Source: Piscirickettsiaceae bacterium (lineage in GTDB: Bacteria > Pseudomonadota > Gammaproteobacteria > PS1 > Pseudothioglobaceae). From it: 14,213 nucleotides of DNA. The stretch is from contig DTVJ01000378.1 in the NCBI GenBank assembly GCA_012963565.1, positions 1-14,213 on the forward strand. Direction: 5' to 3'. This document shows positions 1 to 6,755 of this stretch, piece by piece; position 1 is the stretch's first letter; the number at the start of each line of letters is the position of its first letter. The notes beneath the pieces are model-generated. The model did no database searches. It was given only the letters and a program-made list of their open reading frames with translations, and was not told the origin of the DNA. The position numbers and the translations under genes are program-made.

Positions 1-1
1 G

Positions 2-241
2 GCAACCACTCAAAGTATTAAAAAACACAAAGCCAGTTATCTTATTGCTGTGGGCGGCGCTGCTTATCTGATTTCTAAATCTATCAAGAAGGCAAAAAAA
101 CTTGCTTTTGAAGATATGGGCATGGAAGCCATTTATGAGCTTGAGGTAAAAGACATGCCAGTCACCGTTGCAGTGGATAGTGAAGGACATAATATTCATA
201 GTATTTTTCAAAACATTCAAGTCGTCTCTACTAAAGTATAA
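2..241 (+). CDS. Class I fumarate hydratase, C-terminal end (partial)
   Basis: This is the 3' end of a gene that begins before the window; the open frame runs from base 2 to the TAA at 239-241. The 79 residues visible match the C-terminal part of the beta domain of class I (iron-sulfur, FumA/FumB-like) fumarases. They include the glycine/alanine-rich turn VGGAAYLIS and the block GMEAIYELEVKDMP, which corresponds to GMEAIWKIEVEDFP in E. coli FumA as I recall it. The enzyme interconverts fumarate and malate in the TCA cycle, in the cytoplasm. The [4Fe-4S] cysteine ligands lie in the part outside the window, so they cannot be checked. An ATG/GTG inside this frame (GTG at 50) is internal and not a start. 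The rnpB promoter overlaps the stop codon. L(+)-tartrate dehydratase beta subunits are related, but the GMEA block favours fumarase. Confidence 0.88.
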   Translation, partial: ATTQSIKKHKASYLIAVGGAAYLISKSIKKAKKLAFEDMGMEAIYELEVKDMPVTVAVDSEGHNIHSIFQNIQVVSTKV

Positions 242-242
242 T
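216..242 (+). promoter_or_regulatory. rnpB promoter overlapping the fumarase stop codon
   Basis: A perfect TATAAT lies at 237-242 and shares bases with the TAA stop of the fumarase gene. The first base of mature-type RNase P RNA (250) is 8 bases further on, as expected for a sigma-70 start. The -35 is poor: TTCAAG at 216-221 (15-base spacer) or CATTCA at 214-219 (17-base spacer). The -10 assignment is strong and the -35 is uncertain. Confidence 0.7.
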
Positions 243-249
243 TAGTCCT

Positions 250-586
250 GAAGTTGGTCGGATAGTCGCTGGGCGTTCGCGTCGAGAGGAAAGTCCGGGC
301 TCCATAGAGCAAAGTGCTAGCTAACAGCTAGGTATGGTGACATAACGGAAAGTGCTGCAGAGATTTAGACTACCCATTTATGGGAAAAGGTGAGAAGGTG
401 CGGTAAGAGCGCACCGCGCGTTTGGTGACAAACGTGGCAAGGTAAACCCCACTTGGAGCAAGCTCAAATAGGATGGCAACGATACTGCTCGTATAAGCCA
501 TCGGGTAGAGTGCTAAAGAGTTTTGGTGACAAAATTCGTAGATGAATGACTATCTATTACAGAACCCGGCTTACAGACCGACTTCA
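250..586 (+). ncRNA. rnpB: RNase P RNA (bacterial type A)
   Basis: This is the catalytic RNA of ribonuclease P, which cuts the 5' leader from pre-tRNAs. Conserved blocks appear in the right order. The 5' strand GAAGTTGGTC (250-259) pairs with GACCGACTTC (576-585) to form P1. GAGGAAAGTCCGGGCTCC at 285-302 is the universal 5' core with the P4 strand. GGTGCGGTAAGAGCGCACCG around 397-416 is the next conserved block. GGTAAACCCCA around 441 contains the GGU loop that binds the CCA end of tRNA. AGATGAATGACT around 539 and ACAGAACCCGGCTTA around 560-574 are the 3' core. The length of about 337 bases is shorter than E. coli's 377, largely because the P3 arm (about 267-285) is reduced. The 3' end is inferred from P1 pairing. 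The gene converges on prmC, whose stop lies 4 bases beyond. Confidence 0.97.
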
Positions 587-604
587 CTTTTATTTTATTT
601 GCGC
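576..604 (+). terminator. Possible rnpB 3' end / terminator
   Basis: The 3' strand of P1 (576-585) is followed by a T-rich run (588-600, CTTTTATTTTATTT-like) that overlaps the last codons of prmC on the other strand. Folding of P1 plus the T-rich stretch could end transcription. There is no separate GC-rich hairpin, so this is tentative. Confidence 0.3.
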
Positions 605-1375
605 TAGAATGGCACGATCTTGACCATTGAAATCTTTGAATCTTTGAATGTTGTGAAATCGATAGCTTAATAATTCTTCAATTTTATCTTGCTGATTGTA
701 ACCGTGTTCTAAGAGTAAATAACCATCTTGATTTAGATGTTTTGGCGCATTATTAACAATGATTCGAATATCGTCTAGACCATCTTTACCCGACACCAGT
801 GCCGTTTGTGGCTCATAGCTTAAGTCATCCAAATAAGGGTCATTTTCTTCAATATAAGGCGGGTTAGAGATGACTAAATCAAAGGTTTGATTGGGAGTGG
901 CATCAAACCATCTGCCTTGTTGAAAATTTATATTGGTTGTTGCGTTAGTTTTGGCAACTCCAAGGGCAGCGTAAGAGTAGTCAGTCGCCGTTAAATTCCA
1001 TTTCGGGCATTTGTCAGCTAAAGTGACTGCAATAATGCCGCTACCAGTGCCAAGATCTACAATGTCATAGCTTTTTTGCTTGTCGAGCAAGTCAAGCGCG
1101 ATATCAATAATAAGTTCAGTCTCGGGTCTAGGAATGAGGGTATCAGAGGTTACTTTGAAGTCAAGATGGTAAAAGCCTTTTGTGCCACTCAGATATGAAA
1201 AAGGCACACCTTGCTCTCTTTGTTTAATAAGCTTTTCTAGTTGATTGGTTTCTTCAGTGCTTAATTGATAGCCAACTTGTGTGTAAAGCTCTGTAGTGGT
1301 TTTGTTAAGCGCCAATGATAAAAGTGGCGCAATGTCAATTGCACCACTTTTGAGGTAATCATTAACAGTATTCAA
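590..1375 (-). CDS. prmC: Release factor glutamine N5-methyltransferase PrmC (HemK)
   Basis: This cytoplasmic enzyme uses SAM to methylate the glutamine of the GGQ motif in RF1 and RF2, which is needed for efficient translation termination. The 261-residue protein is slightly shorter than E. coli's 277. The small N-terminal helical domain (1-75) leads into the conserved IPRPETE segment (81-87). The SAM-binding motif I DLGTGSGI is at 107-114 and the diagnostic NPPY, which binds the target glutamine, is at 171-174. The start is a TTG (1373-1375). No in-frame ATG lies nearby, and the frame is closed two codons upstream by the TAG stop of the rhodanese gene, so TTG is the only reasonable choice. 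No Shine-Dalgarno is visible, so translation is probably coupled to the gene upstream. prmC usually follows prfA; here it ends a clpB-rnfE-rhodanese series. Confidence 0.93.
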   Translation of the reverse strand: MNTVNDYLKSGAIDIAPLLSLALNKTTTELYTQVGYQLSTEETNQLEKLIKQREQGVPFSYLSGTKGFYHLDFKVTSDTLIPRPETELIIDIALDLLDKQKSYDIVDLGTGSGIIAVTLADKCPKWNLTATDYSYAALGVAKTNATTNINFQQGRWFDATPNQTFDLVISNPPYIEENDPYLDDLSYEPQTALVSGKDGLDDIRIIVNNAPKHLNQDGYLLLEHGYNQQDKIEELLSYRFHNIQRFKDFNGQDRAILAQIK

Positions 1376-1378
1376 GCG

Positions 1379-2005
1379 CTATAAATTAACAGTTTTTAAG
1401 CCTAGAGACTTCCAAGAATTCATACCGCCACGATAGTATTTGATTTTAGCAGCAGGGTAGCCATAACCTAACAGTGCTTTAATGGCTGCTGGTGTTTGAC
1501 CGCACCAAACACCATTACAATACATCACCAGTGTCTTGGCATAAGTAAAGTTCCAAGTATCGTCCACTTGTACACCTAGTTTGTCTTCCATGATTTCCAA
1601 TGCTTTTTCTTTCTTCTTAAAATCTGTGTAAGGGATATTAATCGCTGTTGGAATACCACCCGTAATCACTGGCCAGTTTGGTGTACGCGTATCAATCACC
1701 ACAATATCATCATCACCGGCTGATTTTTTCTTAACGTAATCAATTACATCGAGCTCACCGATAGTTTCTACAGCGTGTGGTGTAAATGGATGCATGGGCT
1801 GAATCTTTCCACGAGTGGTTTTTTGATAAAAACCAGATAGTTCGTTGTCTCTATCTTGAACTCTTTGTAATTTAACAACCTCACCATTGTGAATTATATC
1901 AACAGAGATCACACCTGGTGAAATGTACACGGCCTTAGTTTTTTCGCCTTCTGCATTTGCACCAAGTGCAAAAAAACTTAATAATAAAATAATAGATTTT
2001 TTCAT
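1379..2005 (-). CDS. Exported rhodanese-like protein with a two-cysteine loop
   Basis: This is a 208-residue protein with a clear signal peptide: lysines at 2-3, a hydrophobic core at 5-15 and a likely cut after ANA (residue 18). It is therefore probably periplasmic. Residues ~80-205 form a single rhodanese domain, with VVIDTRTPNWP (102-112), GGIPTAINIPY (116-126) and the closing YYRGGMNSWKSLGL. The active-loop cysteine is Cys163 in YCNGVWCGQTP, with a second cysteine at 168. A typical sulfurtransferase loop (CRxGxR/T) has no second cysteine there. Periplasmic rhodaneses are common near sulfur-oxidation or redox genes; the substrate here is unknown. A strong Shine-Dalgarno, AAGGAG (complement of 2011-2016), sits before the ATG. 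rnfE ends 12 bases upstream and prmC starts 3 bases downstream in the same frame. It resembles PQQ-associated CXXCW proteins only loosely. The family call is firm and the role is not known. Confidence 0.82.
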   Translation of the reverse strand: MKKSIILLLSFFALGANAEGEKTKAVYISPGVISVDIIHNGEVVKLQRVQDRDNELSGFYQKTTRGKIQPMHPFTPHAVETIGELDVIDYVKKKSAGDDDIVVIDTRTPNWPVITGGIPTAINIPYTDFKKKEKALEIMEDKLGVQVDDTWNFTYAKTLVMYCNGVWCGQTPAAIKALLGYGYPAAKIKYYRGGMNSWKSLGLKTVNL

Positions 2006-2017
2006 GTTTTCTCCTTT

Positions 2018-2710
2018 TTATGAGTTACTAAGAGTTGCTGCAGTACTTTCACTAGTTATAACCGATTTTGATGTCTCGACTGCCTTCAAATCAATAAAAT
2101 TTTTAACAGCAACAATTAAGCCTAAGCCGATAAATGCGCCTGGTGGCAGAATCGCCAATAAGGTGCCTTGATAATCTTCAAAGACGGTAACACTGAGTGT
2201 ATCACCCAAACTACCGAGTAATAAGGCTGATTGATCAAACAAGGTGCCATTACCGATGAGTTCTCGCATTCCACCTAGGACAATTAATATAATAGAAAAA
2301 CCAATACCCATCATCAATCCATCTAGTGCCGACTTATCCCAAGTATTTTTACTGGCAAAGGCTTCAGCGCGACCTAAGATAGCGCAATTGGTAACAATCA
2401 GGGGAACAAAAATTCCCAAGATTAAATAAAGGTCGTAGAAATATGACTGCATAATCAGCTCAACAATGGTAACAAAAGAGGCAATCAAAAGTACAAAGAT
2501 TGGAATACGAACCTCTTTGCTAATTTGATTTCTGAAGATTGAAACACTGGTATTAGAAGCAACCAATACAAAGGTGGTAGCTATACCTAAGCCAATCGCA
2601 TTAACAATATTGTTGGTTACTGCAAGTAGCGGACACAAGCCTAAGAGCGCAACTAAAGCTTGGTTATTATTCCAAAGACCGTTTCTTGCAATTTTTAAAT
2701 AGTCATCCAT
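2018..2710 (-). CDS. rnfE: Electron transport complex subunit RnfE/RsxE
   Basis: This is an integral inner-membrane subunit of the Rnf/Rsx complex, which couples electron transfer between ferredoxin/NADH carriers and ion movement, or keeps SoxR reduced in enterics. The 230 residues begin with the family-typical pattern of a short amphipathic start and NGLWxNNxALVxLLGLCPLLAVTN (10-33), followed by about six hydrophobic segments. Other family marks are VTNCAILGRAEAFASKN (about 106-122), LGGMRELIGNGTLF and LPPGAFIGLGLIVAVKN near the C-terminus. The length fits E. coli RsxE (231). The ATG at 2708-2710 lies in the 3' arm of a hairpin. clpB ends 47 bases upstream. The other rnf genes (A, B, C, D, G) are not in the window, so this copy is detached from the usual operon, at least locally. 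NqrD/RnfE paralogy was considered; the N-terminal pattern and genome context suit RnfE better. Confidence 0.9.
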   Translation of the reverse strand: MDDYLKIARNGLWNNNQALVALLGLCPLLAVTNNIVNAIGLGIATTFVLVASNTSVSIFRNQISKEVRIPIFVLLIASFVTIVELIMQSYFYDLYLILGIFVPLIVTNCAILGRAEAFASKNTWDKSALDGLMMGIGFSIILIVLGGMRELIGNGTLFDQSALLLGSLGDTLSVTVFEDYQGTLLAILPPGAFIGLGLIVAVKNFIDLKAVETSKSVITSESTAATLSNS

Positions 2711-2737
2711 AGAGCCTGATTATATCAATCTCTATGG
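2707..2737 (-). promoter_or_regulatory. Hairpin covering the rnfE start codon
   Basis: There is a perfect 8-base inverted repeat: CCATAGAG at 2707-2714 and CTCTATGG at 2730-2737. Inside it is a second 4-base stem, TGAT (2717-2720) and ATCA (2724-2727), around a 3-base loop, separated from the outer stem by a 2x2 internal loop. In the leftward transcript the rnfE ATG lies in the 3' arm and the AGG of its weak Shine-Dalgarno lies in the internal loop. No U-run follows, so it is not a standard terminator. A translational control element is possible but inferred. Confidence 0.5.
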
Positions 2738-2757
2738 ACAATAGGTAGACACTAAGT

Positions 2758-5316
2758 TTAAGAAAAAACGATTTGGTCGTCTTTTACATCAGCATGGATT
2801 GTTGAGCCTGGTAAGAAATCACCTGAAAGGATATTTTGTGACAACGGGTTCTCTAATAGTTGTTGTATGATACGTTTAAGTGGCCTTGCACCAAACACAG
2901 GGTCGTAACCTCTATCTACAATCATCTGCATAGCATTATCACTGAGTTCTAAATTAAGATCTAAATTTGACAAACGTGATTTTAAAATTTCAATCTGAAT
3001 AGCTGCAATCCCCCTAATTTGATCTTTTTCAAGATTATCAAATACCACAATTTCATCAATACGATTGACAAACTCTGGTCTAAAGTGGTCACTTACCAGC
3101 TTGATTAATTCTGTCTGCATATCCTTACCTGGATTTTCTTGTATCAAGTGCGAACCAAGGTTAGAGGTCATAACAATCACCGTGTTTTTAAAATCAACGG
3201 TTCGACCTTGACCATCCGTTAGGCGACCATCATCAAGCACTTGCAATAAGATATTAAACACATCAGGATGCGCTTTTTCAATCTCATCTAATAAGATAAT
3301 AGAGTAGGGTTTGCGACGCACGGCTTCGGTGAGTACACCACCTTGTTCGTAACCCACATATCCTGGAGGTGCACCAATCATTCTTGCTACTGAGTGTTTT
3401 TCCATAAACTCACTCATGTCTAAACGTACGATGGCCTGATCAGTATCAAACAAGAAATCTGCTAATGCTTTAGTTAGCTCGGTTTTACCCACACCTGTAG
3501 GGCCCATAAATAGGAACGAGCCATCCGGACGATTTGGATCAGATAAACCCGCGCGTGAACGACGCACTGCATCAGAAATCACCTTAACAGCCTTGTCTTG
3601 ACCAACTAATCGTTTATGAATAATAGATTCCATCTCCAGCAGTTTGTCTTTTTCACCTTCCATCATCTTGTCAACAGGAATACCAGTCCAACGCGCAACA
3701 ATGTGGGCGATCTCATCTTCGGTTACTTTATTTTTCAAGAGAGTCATATCATTAACATCAACACTCTCTGCTTGTGAAATCTTCTGTTCTAATTCAGGAA
3801 TAATGCCGTATTGGAGTTCACTCATCTTCGCTAGATCATTGTTACGATGTGCCGTCTCAAGTGCAGATTTTGCTTGCTCTAATTCTTCTTTCAAGTGATG
3901 CGCGCCTTGGACTATGGATTTTTCTTTTTTCCAGACTTCCTCAAGATCAGCATATTCTTTTTCTAGTTTTTTAATGTGAATTTCTAGCTCTTTAAAGCGT
4001 TCCTTAGAAGCTTTGTCTTTTTCCTTTTTGAGTGCCATGCGCTCAATCTTGAGTTGTACCAGTTTGCGATCAAGTTTATCCATAGACTCAGGTTTAGAAT
4101 CGATTTCCATGCGAATTTGTGAGGCAGCCTCATCAATCAAATCAATCGCTTTATCGGGTAACTGTCTGTCAGTAATATAACGCTGGGAATACGTAGTAGC
4201 AGCAATAATAGCGGGGTCGGTAATTTCTACACCATGATGAACCTCGTAGCGCTCCTTCAGTCCCCGTAGGATGGCAATGGTATCTTCTTCAGTCGGTTCA
4301 TCTACTAATACCTTCTGGAATCGGCGCTCAAGCGCTGAATCTTTTTCAATATATTCACGGTATTCATCTAGCGTTGTGGCGCCCATACAATGAAGATCAC
4401 CACGAGCTAGTGCTGGCTTTAACATATTTCCTGCATCCATTGCACCATCAGATTTTCCCGCACCAACCATAGTGTGCAATTCATCAATAAACAAGATAAC
4501 TTGACCTTGCTCAGATTCTAGTTCTTTCAATACGGCTTTTAAGCGCTCTTCAAACTCACCACGATATTTTGCACCGGCAACCAGTGACGCCATATCTAGC
4601 GATAAAACCCGTTTACTTTTCATACCTTCGGGCACTTCGCTGTTAATAATGCGTTGTGCCAAACCTTCGGCAATAGCAGTTTTACCAACACCTGGCTCAC
4701 CAATCAGTACCGGGTTGTTTTTAGTGCGGCGTTGCAACACTTGAATGACACGACGAATCTCACCATCGCGACCAATTACTGGATCGAGTTTTCCATCGAT
4801 TGCTAACTGAGTCAAATCTTGTGTGTATTTATTAAGTGCATCTCTTTGAGTTTCTGCATTTTGATCAATCACGCTTTCACCTCCTCTAAGGGTCTTAATT
4901 GCAGTGCTTAAGTTTTGTTTATTAGCACCACAGTCTTTTAAAATTTTACTGGCTGTGTCATTGCTTTCAATGATTGCCAATAGGAACAGTTCAGTTGATA
5001 AATAAGTGTCATTTCTATCTGCAGCCAACTTATCAGTTTGGTTTAATAATCGTAATAAATTTTGTGAAATATTAACTTCACCGGTAGGGCTGCTCACTTT
5101 AGCCAAAGTATCAATGGCTTGGTCTAATTTTTGCTTGACTTTAACCAAATCTACTTTGGTTTGTAGCAGTAGGTTTCTAACACTACTTCCATCATTTTGA
5201 ATCATGGTTTGTAATACATGAATCGGCTCAATCACACTATGATCATGTTGAATCGCAATTGATTGCGCAGCGCTTAAGTCTTGCTGAAATTGTGAAGTTA
5301 ATTTATTAATATCCAT
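2758..5316 (-). CDS. clpB: ATP-dependent disaggregase ClpB
   Basis: ClpB is a cytoplasmic AAA+ hexamer that, with DnaK, pulls proteins out of aggregates after heat stress. The 852 residues compare with 857 in E. coli. The N-terminal Clp_N double repeat (about 1-145) is followed by AAA-1 with Walker A GEPGVGKT (about 206-213), a pore loop KYRGEFEERL near 250 and Walker B VILFIDELH near 275. The long coiled-coil middle domain (about 400-520, rich in K/E) is present, which separates ClpB from ClpA and ClpC. AAA-2 has Walker A GPTGVGKT near 605 and pore-loop region GAPPGYVGYEQGG. No ClpP-binding IGF loop is expected or seen. A TTG precedes the chosen ATG (5314-5316) by one codon; ATG gives the usual MD start. 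No clear Shine-Dalgarno is present. A sigma-32-type promoter lies just upstream. rnfE follows after 47 bases. Confidence 0.97.
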   Translation of the reverse strand: MDINKLTSQFQQDLSAAQSIAIQHDHSVIEPIHVLQTMIQNDGSSVRNLLLQTKVDLVKVKQKLDQAIDTLAKVSSPTGEVNISQNLLRLLNQTDKLAADRNDTYLSTELFLLAIIESNDTASKILKDCGANKQNLSTAIKTLRGGESVIDQNAETQRDALNKYTQDLTQLAIDGKLDPVIGRDGEIRRVIQVLQRRTKNNPVLIGEPGVGKTAIAEGLAQRIINSEVPEGMKSKRVLSLDMASLVAGAKYRGEFEERLKAVLKELESEQGQVILFIDELHTMVGAGKSDGAMDAGNMLKPALARGDLHCMGATTLDEYREYIEKDSALERRFQKVLVDEPTEEDTIAILRGLKERYEVHHGVEITDPAIIAATTYSQRYITDRQLPDKAIDLIDEAASQIRMEIDSKPESMDKLDRKLVQLKIERMALKKEKDKASKERFKELEIHIKKLEKEYADLEEVWKKEKSIVQGAHHLKEELEQAKSALETAHRNNDLAKMSELQYGIIPELEQKISQAESVDVNDMTLLKNKVTEDEIAHIVARWTGIPVDKMMEGEKDKLLEMESIIHKRLVGQDKAVKVISDAVRRSRAGLSDPNRPDGSFLFMGPTGVGKTELTKALADFLFDTDQAIVRLDMSEFMEKHSVARMIGAPPGYVGYEQGGVLTEAVRRKPYSIILLDEIEKAHPDVFNILLQVLDDGRLTDGQGRTVDFKNTVIVMTSNLGSHLIQENPGKDMQTELIKLVSDHFRPEFVNRIDEIVVFDNLEKDQIRGIAAIQIEILKSRLSNLDLNLELSDNAMQMIVDRGYDPVFGARPLKRIIQQLLENPLSQNILSGDFLPGSTIHADVKDDQIVFS

Positions 5317-5339
5317 CAATTTACTTTTGTGTTTTTTAT

Positions 5340-5351
5340 TAAGTTAACTTA
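5340..5351. promoter_or_regulatory. 12-base palindrome at the clpB transcription start
   Basis: TAAGTTAACTTA reads the same on both strands. It falls where clpB transcription should begin if the sigma-32 promoter is correct (start near 5347). A dimeric regulator or a chance AT-rich palindrome are both possible. Confidence 0.3.
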
Positions 5352-5353
5352 TA

Positions 5354-5380
5354 TCTATGGGATGATTACAACATTTCAAG
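5354..5380 (-). promoter_or_regulatory. Sigma-32 (RpoH) heat-shock promoter of clpB
   Basis: On the minus strand an exact CTTGAAA (complement of 5374-5380) is followed after 12 bases by CCCATAGA (complement of 5354-5361). The sigma-32 consensus is CTTGAAA, a spacer of roughly 11-16, then CCCCATNT. The -35 is perfect; the -10 has T for the first C but keeps CCCAT. The predicted start near 5347 leaves a leader of about 30 bases before the clpB ATG. ClpB is a classic member of the sigma-32 regulon in gammaproteobacteria, so motif and gene agree. Confidence 0.8.
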
Positions 5381-5394
5381 TATGTTGATAAAAT
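5366..5394 (+). promoter_or_regulatory. Possible trmL promoter (near-leaderless transcript)
   Basis: TAAAAT at 5389-5394 matches five of six -10 bases. A weak -35, TTACAA at 5366-5371, sits 17 bases upstream. The trmL ATG is at 5398, so a start from this box would give a leader of zero to a few bases. No Shine-Dalgarno is visible. The box overlaps the clpB -35 region on the other strand. Confidence 0.3.
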
Positions 5395-5397
5395 GTT

Positions 5398-5850
5398 ATG
5401 TTAAATTTGGTATTGTTTGAGCCAGAGATTCCCAACAACACTGGTAGCTTAATTCGCTTATCAGCTAATATGGGTGCATGTTTGCATTTAATCAAACCTT
5501 ATGGGTTTGAGATTACCGATAAAAGACTGAGAAGAGCAGGGCTTGACTATAAAGAATTAGCCAATGTATTTGAATATGATGATTTTGATGATTATATAAA
5601 CAAGGCAAAACCCTCACGTTTATTCGCAGTGAGCTCTAAAGTATCAAAAAACTACGCTGAAGTAAATTATCAATCTGGCGATTCATTTTTATTCGGCCCA
5701 GAAACACGAGGCTTGCCACAAGAAATACTAGATCAATATGAAGGTATTACCTTGCCAATGCAAATAGGTTCTCGTAGTTTGAATTTGTCTAATTGCGTAT
5801 CAATTGTGGCTTATGAGGCGTGGCGTCAGCTGAGTTTTATCAAGTTATAA
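5398..5850 (+). CDS. trmL: tRNA (cytidine/uridine-2'-O-)-methyltransferase TrmL
   Basis: This SPOUT-class methyltransferase uses SAM to 2'-O-methylate the wobble base (position 34) of tRNA-Leu isoacceptors. The 150 residues cover the whole trefoil-knot domain, with no extra RNA-binding domain, as in E. coli TrmL (157). The start MLNLVLFEPEIPNNTGSLIRL is the family's signature N-terminus and fixes the ATG at 5398. Motif 2 FGPETRGLP (99-107) and motif 3 SRSLNLSNCVSIVAYEAWRQ (125-144) form the knot and SAM pocket. It is divergent from clpB, and its 3' end overlaps the end of fmt by 25 bases in convergent orientation, with no terminator hairpin seen in the overlap. Longer SPOUT relatives such as TrmJ are excluded by length and start. 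Confidence 0.94.
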   Translation: MLNLVLFEPEIPNNTGSLIRLSANMGACLHLIKPYGFEITDKRLRRAGLDYKELANVFEYDDFDDYINKAKPSRLFAVSSKVSKNYAEVNYQSGDSFLFGPETRGLPQEILDQYEGITLPMQIGSRSLNLSNCVSIVAYEAWRQLSFIKL

Positions 5851-6755
5851 GCGTTAGTAAAGTCTTTAATGGTGACTGCTTTTTTACCAGCCAGTTGAAC
5901 TTGCTCCAAGCTTAAAATTCCATTACCTGTTGCTACATGGCAAATACCCTTGGCGCACTGAATAACTTCGCCAGGTACGTACTCATGAGTCTGATTAATA
6001 GTTGACGCTTGTAAAATACGCAATACTTTAGAATCAAATTTATCACTTGATGCATTAGCTTGAGCAATGGGATAGGGATTAAAAGCACGTATTTGTTGAT
6101 TGATCTGTACAGAGCCTTGATTCCAATCAATCCAAGCCTCTTCTTTAGAAAGTTTTTTAGCATAAGTAATGCCAGAATTATCTTGAACAGTGGCTGATAA
6201 GTTATCTATCTTGTTTATAGCCTCAACAATTGCTTGTGAGCCAAGAATGGACAGTTTATCGTGTAATGATTGGGCTGTATCTGTATCAGTAATAGTACAT
6301 TTTTTCTCTAATAAAATATCACCGGTGTCCAGACCTTCGTTCATCTGCATAATGCCCACACCAGTTTCATCGTCACCGGACAAGATTGCACGTTGAATAG
6401 GGGCTGCACCACGCCAGCGTGGTAGTAATGAGGCATGGATATTTAGACAGCCATATTTTGGCGTTTCTAACACTGCTTGAGGTAACAACTGGCCATAGGC
6501 TACCACTATCATTACATCAGCATTAAGGCTCGAAAGCTGTGCTTGTTCCTCAACATCTTTGAGACTATTGGGTTGGTAGACATCTAGATTGTGTTTAGTG
6601 GCATACTCTTTAATAGGGCAGGCGGTTAAAACCCGACCACGACCTTTAGGGCGATCAGGCTGGCAATAGACGCCAACTATCTTATGTTCAGTATTCATCA
6701 ATGCGTCTAAAACACTAACCGAAAAATCAGGTGTGCCTGCAAAAATAATTTTCAT
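5826..6755 (-). CDS. fmt: Methionyl-tRNA formyltransferase
   Basis: Fmt formylates the amino group of Met-tRNA(fMet), using 10-formyl-tetrahydrofolate, to make the bacterial initiator tRNA. The 309 residues match the family (E. coli 315). The N-terminal formyl-transfer domain opens with MKIIFAGTPDFS. The catalytic triad region is intact: Asn105 and His107 in LNIHASLLPRWRGAAPIQ and Asp143 or 144 in GLDTGD. Residues from about 205 form the C-terminal tRNA-binding domain. The ATG overlaps the argH stop by one base (TAATG), so translation is likely coupled to argH. The usual partner def (peptide deformylase) is not beside it. The last 25 bases overlap trmL on the opposite strand. Confidence 0.96.
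   Translation of the reverse strand: MKIIFAGTPDFSVSVLDALMNTEHKIVGVYCQPDRPKGRGRVLTACPIKEYATKHNLDVYQPNSLKDVEEQAQLSSLNADVMIVVAYGQLLPQAVLETPKYGCLNIHASLLPRWRGAAPIQRAILSGDDETGVGIMQMNEGLDTGDILLEKKCTITDTDTAQSLHDKLSILGSQAIVEAINKIDNLSATVQDNSGITYAKKLSKEEAWIDWNQGSVQINQQIRAFNPYPIAQANASSDKFDSKVLRILQASTINQTHEYVPGEVIQCAKGICHVATGNGILSLEQVQLAGKKAVTIKDFTNAYNLIKLS

Noticed and set aside
1923..2429. Rightward open frames across the rhodanese and rnfE genes
   Set aside because: They are antisense shadows of well-supported genes, with low-complexity composition and no Shine-Dalgarno.
5826..5850. Convergent 25-base overlap of trmL and fmt as a possible frameshift artefact
   Set aside because: Both proteins end at normal family lengths with intact C-terminal motifs, so the overlap is a real compact arrangement.
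5933..6396. Alternative frames inside fmt (leftward 76 codons, rightward 68 codons)
   Set aside because: Both lie within the intact Fmt reading frame and show no family features.
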